Below, one piece after another: positions 35,711-55,000 of a DNA stretch of 64,000 nucleotides. The translations under genes were made by a program, and so were the position numbers. The stretch spans positions 358,255 through 422,254 of the forward strand of contig NW_019091361.1 in NCBI RefSeq assembly GCF_001949145.1, in the 5' to 3' direction. The stretch's first letter is position 1, and each line of letters starts with the position of its first letter. This DNA is from Acanthaster planci (lineage: Eukaryota; Echinodermata; Asteroidea; Valvatida; Acanthasteridae). Under the pieces are notes generated by a model, which made no database searches, was not told the DNA's origin, and saw only the letters and a program-made list of their open reading frames with translations.

Positions 35711-37789
35711 TTGTTATAAGTGATCTCGAATAGAGAACCTGATTGACACCCCCCCCCCGAAAAAAGGCTTGTGGGCGTGGTTTTGAATATCTAAAGTCAC
35801 TGGAGATAGCGCTTAAACAAATAAACTTGTTAATGATGTAATTGAAATACCGAAATAGTTACTCAGACGGTTCAAGCGGAATCAGTTGACAAAAGATTAG
35901 GACGAAAAATTAAAGTGCCGTAATTAACGTTCCAACTTTTGTGCCACTGAATGTGTATTGACTCTCCTGCCTAAGTTCGTGGAATTATGGTCACTTTTCT
36001 GGATGATTTATTTTCTTCGGTGTGATTATTTAAAAACTTATTTTGCCAACACACCAAAAACTTGAAAAGAAATGGAAGACAGATAAGACAAATTAGTTTT
36101 GTTGAGAAACCCTAGTAACGTCGGCCTGCAGGCAATTTGTCATTGAACTTTTTGATTTTACGCTGTTTTGAGTGGGGCTTGAATGTTTTGCATCAGGGAC
36201 ATTGCTTTCAATATTACATGTTTTGGCCTGGGAGAGGCCATTGATTTCCTTTGCAGCTCCTTCAAGTTTTTTCTTTTGATCTCAAAAAGGGTTTGTTGGA
36301 GTTGAGCCCTTCTTTCAATTACGTATTCAGTTTTCGTGATGAAGACATCTTTAAAGTATCAGTAACAAAATGTTCAAAAGGTGTCTCCAGCTTCCAGTTT
36401 GAAAGCTTGGTAAAGAATGGGGTAGTAAATTGCTGTAAATAATGCACAGTGTGTGTTTGTTAATTCCTTGTCGAATCAGTATAAAAACACTGTAAACAAC
36501 TTTAACCACAGATAAGACCCTCCATGCAAGTGCAAAAACAATAGCAATTCTGATTGAAATTTTTACAGTATAGTGTAACCTTTAACAGTCTAGAAACTTC
36601 ACTAACTCTTTGATATTGTTTGTGGAGCATGCGCCTAACGTTTGAATTGGAATAAAGCACACCTAAGCATCCAGAACCAAATTGTCGGGGGTAAGTTTTC
36701 GGGGGAATTTTACAGGATTTAGAAAGAATAGAAATGAAATAGTCCCAAAAACGGGATTTGTGCATTATTCTCAAAAATCATAACCAAACACTTGCTCCTC
36801 TTTAAGGAGCGGCTCTGTTTCCCCATGGATCCGTTATGTGAACAGTACCACCCAATGTCATTAATTCAGCACGTTTAATAAATTATAGGCAGTTGTGTCC
36901 TTAGAGACTTGGTCAATGGTGCTACCGTTTCTCTTCCTCTAGGAGTAATCAAAGGCCTGTAATCCGACATCCTCATCTCTACAGCTCTCACTCATACTTT
37001 GCAATACGTTGATCTGATATAATGCTGTCTGTTCAACCCCTTGAATCGGATGTAAATGGCACATTAATATCGGAAAATTCACAATTAGTTTCACCGGCGT
37101 TAATAGATTTTTAAAAGCATTTTTAAGGTTCAAAGGGCACTGCAGGAGATAAATACAAATGTGGGACATAAATACAAATGCCCAATTTCCAGAAATAAAT
37201 GAGGAAAGAGCAAATTTGTTTTGCCGTTACAATAGGCCAGACGTTACCGCTAAGTCTTAGGAAAAATTCCGTCGTCCTGAAGTACTCGTATAAATTGGCC
37301 ACGCTGGTGCATCGTGTTATTATTATTACTGATGATGATTTATTTCAAACACTGTGATTGTAGCCCGGAGGCTAATTTGCCATAGAACACACAGCTTGAC
37401 TATTCAATAAATAAAACATTAGAGCATTAAAAATTTTAAGTATTTAAAATAAACACAAAACAACAATCAGAAAATGAAAATTTCTTAAGATACAAACAGA
37501 AAATGGCACAGTTATAACCAATGCCCTCAAAAACACAAATCAATTAAATCGTACACTTCAAATACCCGGTTTAGTCAGCTGGCTAGTTGGATATAACAGG
37601 GCTCATCCCTCGCTGTTCTTATTGTAATTACAATATATATGCACACGGAGTGGTACTCTCCACCTGTCATGTTAAATTAATGCAAGAGGGCGCTTTTTAT
37701 CGAAGCGGAGACACGTACATATATATACAGACGCACACATTCTTCCCAAATTAAGTCGTGGTAAGTAGGCCCATGAAGGCCTATAGAAA

Positions 37790-37802
37790 ATGTCATCTGA
37801 AG
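37790..37802 (+). CDS. sirt2: possible first coding exon of sirt2
   Basis: ATG TCA TCT GAA G ends at the donor GTAGGT in phase 1, exactly what the first certain sirt2 exon needs. The join would read MSSEVETLEQL, comparable in position to the short N-terminus of mammalian SIRT2 isoform 2, and would give a 358-residue protein. The context AAAATG is good. The intron would be 4 kb, and so short an exon can match by chance. Confidence 0.33.
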
Positions 37803-39568
37803 GTAGGTCATTTCACATCAGCCATGTTTAATTTGGAAGCCTTTCAAGCAAAAAACCTCATTCATATATCGTGGAATTCTTTGAAAAGAGGATAGGCTTG
37901 GCTTTATGCAAAATCGGTGGAACCCCGCGTTGGACATTGCAGACCCGGATATTTGGGCTAATGCGGGTAGGCACTGGTACTAGCCTGCGCTGCGATAAAC
38001 AACAAAAACGGACAAAACTTATAATAAATTAACTTATATTCCTTTGCAGTGGTTTATAAACCACCAAAAAGTGATAACACAAACTAAAACTTCAAATTTA
38101 GCAGTGAAAATGTTGAACACTGTTGAATCTTAAACACTTGCTTTGTGTAAATCCTGGTGTGATGTCCGTGTATAGAACCATGTAGGAATAAGAAACCTAT
38201 TCCTCCATGATGGAACTCTCAGTTTCCGAAATGTTGACTTCATTACCAGTGAACTGAGTTATGGATTCAGACTCCAAGGCTGTGTCTTAAGTTGAGTCCC
38301 ATAATTGAAGGGCGTTACTGCTCTATTTCATGCAACAAATTCATCAAGTTTTCACAGTATCATGCTAAGAACATATGAGACAGTGGTGCAACGAGAAATA
38401 TTATAAAATGTACATAACAGTAACCATGGTAACAGTCATGACAGTTCCACAACAAGTGACCTTACATGCTCAAAAATGTTTGCCAAGAGTACTTGACCCT
38501 GACCCTCCTCCCAATAGATACCATATAGCTGTCCCAGCTGTGTAAAAACATACAAACTCTTCCTCAGACATGCAGCAGATAGCCTACAACATCTGTCATG
38601 CTTGTTTTTAATTAATTCAAAGGTTAATTAGGCATACAAACAACATTAGTAAGTTGTGTTTTTCTTTTCTTTAATATGTTAGACATATTCCCCGCAGTGA
38701 GCTACAATAATACATAATTACTACCTTGTTAGAGTAAGTTTAATTAATTTTTTTTTCCTATTTTCATTTCTTCTCCTAAAATTTTGGGCTCTAACTCAAC
38801 AATGTAGCAACTCAGACTTCCCATCAAGAAATGCCTGAATTTATTCTGAGGGATATATGTCATTGCATAAGCATCTGCGATTTTGAAATCGATGTCAGCA
38901 ACCGTCAAAGTTAAACCTAACATTATAAATGGACATACCTGGATTGATGTGACTTTCAGAATCAGCTGATCATCCTGGTGGGGCAGATGGAGGTGGAAGG
39001 GGAGGAGCTAGTAAAGAGGAGGGCAGATCTGCCTCTGATAGGGACTCGCAACACTCTGGTTTCAACCCAAGTATGTATAGTGTATTGACGGGCTTGGCCA
39101 CTTCTCAAACCCAGAGATGTATTCACTTGAAATGGAAATGTAACAAAGGAAGCTATATGGAACAATTGGCTTTCCAATTATTCCTGAAGCTCTAGACTAG
39201 CCTCACTTGAAAGTCACCATGCTCATTAGATTCCCCTACCATACCCATATGCATGATTACAGTAGACATGTAGACTGTTCTTGTCATAATCTGGAACACA
39301 GTCACATCACACCACAAGGCCACCCATGTATGCCCGTTTGTGACCATTCAATACTGGTTGGAACTCACAGGGATCAATCAAGGGAGGCCCTTTCTATCAA
39401 TTAGTAAAATGGTCACGGTAATTTTAGGGAGAAAAAAATTGAACATGAGGGTGATACTGTGTGAAGACTGGTCCACAATTAGTGGAAAGTGTCTCTTTAG
39501 ACCATGGCTCTTGACCGACGTTTGGTTGACTAGCCTTGTACCTCCAGTGGTTGTCTCTACTCGCTTGT

Positions 39569-39585
39569 CAGTCGCAACGCGACTG
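39569..39585. repeat. CAGTCGC hairpin
   Basis: CAGTCGC, AAC, GCGACTG. Short stem with a three-base loop. Confidence 0.7.
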
Positions 39586-40326
39586 CACTTGATAAGTTGA
39601 CAAAATCACCTACTCTTCAACAGTTCTCTCTCCTACACAAGCCCCAAATAGTTCTCTCCCACTCAGTACTTCCATGGACAAAACGAGCTTGTACCTGGAT
39701 TCTAAAACTCTCCCATGTGTCACACGTAGATCGGGCTCCTCTACACTGTCAGAGTGACCAAAGAACAACCCTGACCAAAGCATACATGACATGTACATAC
39801 AGGATGCTAACATAGTATTAGCAGGCTTAGTGGGTAGAATCTCGGTAAAATATTCCCAAAGATGAAGGCTCAGATAGCTTCCTATGTTGAACTAAAATTT
39901 ATTGAAATGCACCTCTCGATGCTTCTTTATCCTGGTTAGCTGAAATACAGTCACATGGGATACACCACCTGTAGGCTAGTGCATGATCTTTTTGTCAACA
40001 TGAACTTCACGTATGTTCACCCAGCACTGCCTGTGTATCAGTTTAGTTAATACATAGGATTGTATGGGACGGCGCATGACAGGGGTAGCCATAATCCAGT
40101 CCTGTCTCCTGCCTCAAAAGAGGCAGCGGTGGAGAGCCGTAGCCAGTATTCGATACTTGTGCATGCCGTAGTCTCACATGGAGACACTGCACTGCATGTT
40201 GCCAACATTGAGTACAACATAAACCGTTGAAAATATTTCTTGTTGGGGTTTTTCTGAATATATACCCCACATATATATTTGCAATGAACATTAGTAATGA
40301 CACACATGATAAAGCCAAAACTAAAA

Positions 40327-40462
40327 GAGTTTTTAAAGTGATAGTGAGCCCTTTTATGCAAAATCGTCATTGGAAGCCAGTATTGATCATTGAAGAGTTT
40401 TTAAAGTGATATTGAACCATTTTATGTAGCATTGTTATTGGAAGCCAGTATCGATCCTTGAC
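40327..40462 (+). repeat. 68-bp tandem duplication
   Basis: Two adjacent units each start GAGTTTTTAAAGTGATA and include TTGGAAGCCAGTAT. They differ at about a dozen positions, so the duplication is not recent. Confidence 0.8.
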
Positions 40463-41351
40463 ATTTATAAGATGATTTTTTTCAACACCATTAAACCCTA
40501 AGTTCTCCACTATTCGAATATCAACTGGACTTTTGGTTACGCAGTAAGTCACCCTGACAGAGTAAAATTACAGTGAACCAGATTTTTCAGTTTGTGAATC
40601 TGGCTTTAAAACCCTAGACCATCAGGATGACTTCAGGTCAATGCTGGCTTCATAACTATGTGTTTCACATTCTTGTGAAAACTTCAGTTGTAGGAATATA
40701 TTGATCTGTTTTACAAGAAGAGAGGAACTTAACACATTTATTGCCAGGAAAAGGCTACTGCATATTTGATTACATAAGATCATTGACTATCAGTAATCAG
40801 TAATCAGACGTCTCATTTCCATCACAAAACCTCACTGGCATTCCAGTGTACGACCATGAACAATAAGCAAAACTAAGTTGAAGAAGGAAACATACTTCCT
40901 TTGACTAGACTTACCTCATGACATTGCATGCACACATTTTCTGGAGCATAATGCCTGATCAGGTACCGAGACTGGTTACAGCGCCCTCACATGATGTGAA
41001 CAGTGGACAGTAAGTCTCCAAAATGGAATCTAAGGAAAAGCATTCCTTTTATTGTTAAATGGCTTGAAGAGTTTTTTGAATACTAAACCTTGAAAAGTTT
41101 CTGTCCTCATATTTATATTTTCCCTGAGGTGTGACTGTGTTATGAACCCCTCACATGTATACATGTTTTCCACTTGCACTCCCAGGCTGAGGTCGGGAGG
41201 CTTGTTCTCGTATGTTCACGAACAGCTCGATTTGTTGTTCGTGGGTTGGCCGCTCGAACGCCGGGAACAAACAACCGGTTATTGCTGGCAGCTAGTGACA
41301 AGCAACATGCAACATGGTGGCGGCCATTTATGTTATTTGAGATTAACGTTA

Positions 41352-41648
41352 AACGAATTCTTTTCTATTTAAACTGGAACATTCATTTCTTTGTTATGAA
41401 AAATAATTAATGTTAATTTTGCAAAACTTCCAATTGTCTGTGGCTTACAAAGCCATCTCTCTACTTTTTTCAGCTGTTCAAAAAATCATAGTCTCACGAA
41501 TTTTTCCGTGTCTTCCTGTAAAACCCTGACGAGGAGGTGATGTGTGATCCTGTTCCAAGAACAGTGTTCTTGAGTCATGTTTCCGCCGTTCGAGTGCGAG
41601 AACAAGAAACCCGTGTTAAGAACAGGCCGCCCGAACTCGACAATTGAA
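41352..41648 (+). repeat. dispersed repeat, copy 2, just upstream of sirt2
   Basis: This copy has the same orientation as that at 3.4 kb and ends about 155 bases before the first certain sirt2 exon. Edges are approximate. No coding frame is conserved between copies. Confidence 0.7.
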
Positions 41649-41804
41649 TAATGTTTCACTTTCTAAAATTTTCTTTCAGTTTGGGGGGGGGAGAAGCTGT
41701 TCATTTTCAAAACAGATTACTTCTTTTTAAAGATGATATAAAAACTGGTTGATGAAATTTGTGTGTGTTAGGAATTAAACAGTTTCTGACCTTTGACCTT
41801 ACAG

Positions 41805-48851
<7,047 letters not shown>

Positions 48852-51353
48852 GATACTGAACCATCTTTGTTACTTAAAGATATTTACTGATAGGCTTCTC
48901 ACAATGACGTCAAACTTTGTTTACTCGTGCACTTTCCTATCCGGTTTGTAAGTGACTTAATGATACATGCGCACGCACCACTGATGACAAGCCTTCATTA
49001 CATGAGCCTTCAAGTTGAGCGTTATCTTCCAGTTCCATGGTTCAACGTAGGTCTATGTGCAGTGGGCGTAGTTTAAACTGAAGTGACCCCACGCTTACAA
49101 ACCAGATGGCAATGAGGTGGGCCTTGATCCATAGCCCCCTTGAGAAAATGCACGCAGAAACAAAGAGTGATATCATTATGTTAATAGCTGGATATTATTC
49201 CATTAAGACTAGCCTTGGTTTGGTCATTGCCTGTTATATCTAACCCTCAACTGAACACAGTGTTGTTCAAGACGTTTAAGGTGAAGTCCAGTGATTATTT
49301 TGAAGAGGAAGGGTTTATATTTGTCGTAAACTCTGTTTAGACACTCTCCAATGTAACAGGTTTGAGATGCATGCTGCCAAGCTTGAAAATAAAAGGGAAA
49401 AACAAAGAGAACAAAGGGTGTATGTCATAAGTGCTTAATGGTTTGAATTCACCAATTCTGGTAGATACGAACTCAAGTCGGTAATTGTCTGGGTTTAGTC
49501 TGGCTTCACTGCTGTGTATACTGTGTTACATACAGCATGTGGTAAAATAACATCATGCAGAAATGGTCAGTGCAACTCACCCCCAGTATGCATGTGAGTC
49601 ATCTACCAATGACCAACTTAAATAATCTGCCAGCTCCTGGGAACCTGCTACCAATATTGTATGGAGTAGTCTGATTGGCTCAGAATGATGACATTATGAA
49701 TATTCATTTTTGGCACAATTTAATTGGTTTAGAATGAAAGTAATGTAAATATTCAAGCCTTGCTGTGTGCCCATGTACTTGCACACATGCTGCTTTCACA
49801 ACAGAAATTGTCTACACTTCCATCCACAACATTGTTTGTTCATCATTTCTTTTGATTTTTTGTCGTTCAAATAACACAGTGGAGGTGTTAGAGTAAGGAA
49901 TTACCAAAAAGCAAAGAGTTCTGTTGGCCATGGCTTGAGAAAACCAGGATTTTGAGTACTCTGAAACCCAAACAAGCTGAGGTAATCATGAGATTTCTAC
50001 CAGACGCGTACATGTAGGTGAAATACCTGATTGGTCCTGTCTGTAGGAAGGTTTATGCAGAGGCTATTAGCTTGCTGCTTACTTGAATATCTTCCCTCAG
50101 TCATATTGGTCAAGTTTGACATGTTGGATTGCAAAATGTTAAACAGAAGGCTTAGTATTAACATTAATGATGCAGTACTGATGACATAAAAGGATAAACA
50201 CGACTTTTTGATGACTTGATTTCAAGTCCATGATCTTGACAGTACAGCATTATTTGAAAAGTTGACAGTCAACACTAACAGTGCTGTTGGGAAACAATTA
50301 TTAAAAAAATATACTGTGGATGGTCAATTATATGTCTTGTTGGCGGGATAAATGTACTGCCAGCATGACATATTATGTTATGTTAAGTTTGTTTTCATGT
50401 TTAATCATTATTCTATTCATAAGGCATAGATTTTTGTTTAGTTGTAAGATACAAATTTTATGCATCTGGTTTCTATTACAATCACTTCCATATTTTTGTG
50501 TAATATTTGAAAGCTATTTTATGATAATTTAAATCTTTTCAGAAATCTGGTGGCATAAATGATTTAAATTTTTTGAACAGAATGCTGGATTTAGGCAAGA
50601 GTGTGAGGGGTCAATGAACCTTCTTAGTACTGGCATCTTTCTCTTAAGACGATGTGTCAATGTATCAATGTTGCAGGTCGCATAGGTCCCAATTGATTGA
50701 ACCACATACTTTACAGAAATTTCATGAATATTTTACATTTTTTGGGAGAGGATTCAATACCATTGCCAAAATTATGATTATGGATTGAAGTTTGGTATGA
50801 GAGCAGAAGAAATCATATACATCAAAACAATAGTGCAATTCAGATACATTAAGTAGAGCAATTCTAAAGCAGTAAATATAAAGTCTAAATTTGTAATAGA
50901 TAAATGTGTTGAAAACTTAAAAATTTGTATAACCCACTTGTATGTAAATAAATTGTTTCCAACTTTGGTAAAAATTAAACAGTGGTGATAGTGGAAGTCG
51001 GATACCTTTGAGGTAAATGGAAGAAATCAACCCTGGAATGTGGAATGAGTTTTACCTTTTAAGTGAAAGGTTTTTAGTTTTTCGTGATTTTTTTTCACCT
51101 GCGTATGGAACATGATTTAGTCTTTCAAAAACCACTGACTGTTAGTGCCAGTGACCCAACGAATGACCACCTGCAACTAAGTGGTGAGGTTGCTAATGGA
51201 CAGTCTAATTATATAAATTATATAAAATTATATAAAAGGGAATGTTGGGCATCTGAAATGCTTAATATTATGCACGAAGACAAAAATTGTTGGAAGCATC
51301 ATTTTTGTTTAACATAGGCCTACAATCGATAATCCCATACATTTTTCTACATT
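48852..51353. other. sirt2 3' UTR and intergenic DNA
   Basis: It starts with the sirt2 3' UTR (AATAAA at 49388) and continues as AT-rich DNA with no coding signal to the end of the convergent membrane-adaptor gene. Confidence 0.5.
49388..49393 (+). terminator. candidate poly(A) signal of sirt2
   Basis: This AATAAA lies about 540 bases past the sirt2 stop codon and is the first clear one I noticed on the plus strand. Confidence 0.4.
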
Positions 51354-51359
51354 TTTATT
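51354..51359 (-). terminator. candidate poly(A) signal of the membrane-adaptor gene
   Basis: AATAAA on the minus strand, about 90 bases past the stop codon, supports the last exon as drawn. Confidence 0.5.
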
Positions 51360-51446
51360 TTTTTAGTAAACTCGGACAACCTTTTCTGATTTAGGAAGAG
51401 CAGACTGGAAGGTTAAGTCTGTGCTAAGCTACCCACATCAGGTAGA

Positions 51447-52007
51447 TTACTCACGACCGAGACTGCATCTTATTTGGCGAATTTTTGTTTTCATGTCCTC
51501 TTGTGCAGGGCAATTGATCTTATCAGCGAGATCATTTACAAATTTGTTCACCTCTGGAGGTGGTATTTTACGATCTTTGGCGGACGAGGATATCCATCCT
51601 TGAAGGTTGCAAGGGACTTGGATGACACTGAACAAGGCATCAGAACTCGGTAGACCCGACCTGATACTTGCGCGAGTAGCCTCATCAATGATTGATTCGG
51701 AGGCCGATTCAACTGATGTATCTCTTACTTGAAACTTCAAAGTCTCCACTTCCGTCGTAATATCCAGCGCGTTTCCCATTCGTTTCGCTTCAGCTTCTGC
51801 ACCGGCAATACGCCTCCATTCCTTCTGCATCAACTCCGAGACTAACTTGACTGTTTTAAATGCACACCGGAGATATTCGCAAGCTTCAATGTCACTGTGG
51901 TACTGCATTGGAACCTTTATTTTTGTATATATCGAAAGGATTCCACAGAAAACAGCAAGAATAAAGAAGATAACCGCCGCAATACCCGACATGATAAATC
52001 CAGTTTC
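51447..52007 (-). CDS. membrane-adaptor gene, last exon (membrane helix 4 and tail)
   Basis: It codes the fourth helix (GIAAVIFFILAVFCGILSIY) and a tail of about 155 residues with charged helical stretches. The open frame ends at TAA, but a GTGAGT sits over the last codons, so splicing to a further exon is possible. An AATAAA 90 bases on favours termination here. Confidence 0.75.
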   Translation of the reverse strand, partial: ETGFIMSGIAAVIFFILAVFCGILSIYTKIKVPMQYHSDIEACEYLRCAFKTVKLVSELMQKEWRRIAGAEAEAKRMGNALDITTEVETLKFQVRDTSVESASESIIDEATRASIRSGLPSSDALFSVIQVPCNLQGWISSSAKDRKIPPPEVNKFVNDLADKINCPAQEDMKTKIRQIRCSLGRE

Positions 52008-55000
52008 CTGTGAGGTAAAATACAGAGATCGATTATTTTTCCAATTTTATAGAAAACATGACGTGTTTTATTTTCAACACATATACAGGGAAGACTATAG
52101 TTATATTGATCAGTTGATCCACAATATTTTATCCTCGTGCATCAATAAAAATCGTCTTCACCCCAGACTATCTTCTATACTTGACATCCTCAAAGAACTA
52201 CAAAAATTGTACTAAATGTTGGGTGTTTCTCTTTCCCCTGATAAAGGTCTGGAATTGAGGGCCCTTTCAAACCTGTTGAAGAGTTAAACTTAATTGCATT
52301 CAATAACACTGCATTTCCCCGGCAATTTCTTTTCCAAGTTGTGGTTTATGTTTGAAGCAATGTTATTTTGGTTTCCCCAAATTCAAAGGAATTTTTTTAT
52401 TCTAGTAAGAAAACACTCAGTTTGGATTACCTACGGAAACTTATGAAAGTCGCTGAATCGTCTAAACCACACCTACTGCGTCCGCTGCATGTGAAAATGG
52501 CTACGTAACACAAAGACTCGTCAGAGTTTGTTGGAAATCACGGGGAGGGATGGCATACGTAGGTGTCTTCTTATAATAGAATTGAATATCTTTGGGGGAT
52601 TTTTGAAATTCTGTTACAGTTCATCGGTCATAAGAAGATGGTTTCGACTGTCACCTGTAGTGTGATAGCAAACCGTGAACGGATGCGTGTATCACGTTGG
52701 AGAGCCCCCGTATAGCAGAGCGGTGGCGCGGTCATGGTTACCAGAACGACATGGAAAATGGCACCGCGTCTTGGGGACCAAATACATTGTGAGCCTTCCC
52801 AAAATGTGGAGAATTCTTACGATGCGGTATGCAATAACGTTATATCTCATGGGGAACATCTTTTAAGACCTCATGGGAGACAAATTGCAAGGACAATCGC
52901 AGCTGAACTATCGATGGTCGTTAGGAAAATAGGACTACGTATAGGGCTGAGAATGTGACGACAAAGCTGGTACGTTGGGGCCAGATAGTAGTGACGACGT
53001 CGATGGTAGGGGCATCACCACCATCGACATCATTATTTTTATTTATTATAAGTTTATTTGGCCATCGACAACAACATGTACAACATTAAAGAAACAAGGA
53101 ACAGTCTCATGAAAATTCCACAAGACTAAGCATAAAGAAAACAACCCAATTCAAGCTGGCCAGGGTTGACAAAAGTGTATCTAAACACTGTGGCTCGAAA
53201 GCCTGTCAATCCAAACTTGAACTAGGAACGCAAGGTAATTTTTTAAACAAAATGCAAAACAGAATTGGATTTTATTTTAAAAAGAATACAGTACCCAGTT
53301 GGTAAATTTAATACAAATAAATGCTGATAAATCAGTTTAAAACATGTTATGTTTTTACAAACGTCAGTGTTTACAAAAGTTGAGTGCCACACGCGCAATG
53401 CACACTAAACGTATCCCTGAAAAACAATCAGCCTTGAACGGGGCCAACAGAAGGCGCGATTTTCTTAGAAAACTCTTTTGATGGATGAAAAATGTACTTT
53501 GCTGGTTTACAATCGGCAGTGAACTGCATGACTTTCGGTCGTATGGCTACTAAGACAATGAATACTCTCCCCAAGGCATGTGATGAGGGGGTGCTTTTGC
53601 CCTAGGCAAACAGGACGAGCCTTTGTGGTACACGACACATTTTGTATGGTAGGCACGAAGGTGTGGCATGGGCGACTTTTCCAGTCAGGTTTATGTAAAT
53701 TGAGGTTAATAGAGGTGAGTCATTTTCTATAATGAAATCGAGAGAACACGAGTCACTAGGGCCTACTAACTAAAGTTCACCACCCAGTCTAAGTAGGTTT
53801 GATGAATTAGGATTTAATTCTTGACACTCGAATACAGGTAGTACTCACCCAAATAATCGGAAGGGTAAATTCATCAGTACAGCCCAGGCGAAGGCACAAC
53901 ATCAGTAAAACGATACAAAAGCAAAAAAGACGAAAGAAGTGTTCACCGATGTCCTATGAGGGAAAAAAGATTATCAAATGTTTACGATTTGTTGAGGGGT
54001 GCAGCATTTACGTCGTTAATTTTACTCCTTGGGCGAAGAAAAAGAGGAAATGAAGGTCTCAGAAACACCAGCACGATACTCAAATTGTCAATGAAGGGTA
54101 TTCAAAGAAAATATCTTATGTGCTGTGACCACAATTCACAGGAGCGAAAAAAAAATCGGGGGAGGGGGGTTTCAGATCTTTTCATGTCACTGTCACTGAC
54201 CATTTAAAATGATGACCCTTGCAGATTGTCATGTTGTAATTTTTTTACCACGATGGTTGTTAATCATGTAGTTTTGTTATGTGTAAATTTCTACCAGAGC
54301 AGAGGGGGTTGACCCCTTCCAATCTGGGTCTACATACTGGCCTTTTCTGACTTGAAAGCAAAAAATCAGTGATACATTCGTTAGTGGATTGAGAAAACGA
54401 TTTTTAGGGTATTTTGCTTATAAATGTTGACCACTTTGAGCAACTGTAAGAGTTATTCTAAGGATGCTCACCTTAAAGACCCAGATGACTGGTGCTGAGT
54501 TCATTTTGGCAGATGTTACGCGATCTTCATCATCCCCAACCTTATCATCAACTTCATCACTTCCCCGTGAGTATGTCTTGAGCAGTGTACCAATACCAGT
54601 GAAAAGCAGGAGGACTGTGACCAATGCGTACATCAGGTACGAACGGATATTTTCATATTTCTATTAGAAAAGATAAATACCTCGTTTAGAGCCTTGAGCA
54701 CTCCTTGTTTGAACTAATTTAATATTTTTCACATGATTCAAAAGAAGCGTGACAAAAAAAGTGAAAGATGGTGCAGTCGGATTTTCTACTTGACATTAAT
54801 ATCGAAAAGCAATTTGTTTTGTAAAAAAAATCTGAGAACCTTAGAGAAGGAAGATCAGAACGATGGAAAACTTCCGATTGATTTGGGATACATACAACTT
54901 CAATACATTGATTAGATTGAAATAAAGACTTAACATACATCATAACAATGGGAACGTATATGTATCACAGTGACGTTGTAGACGTGGACAGTAAGAACGT

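Larger units (their letters stand above)
34609..41351. other. intergenic DNA between the GPCR gene and sirt2
   Basis: It holds the tRNA-like relic, the possible sirt2 first exon at 37790, and the 68-bp tandem duplication. Near 41310 ATGGTGGCGGCCATTTATG contains YY1-like GCCAT words in CpG-richer DNA, a possible promoter site. Confidence 0.45.
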
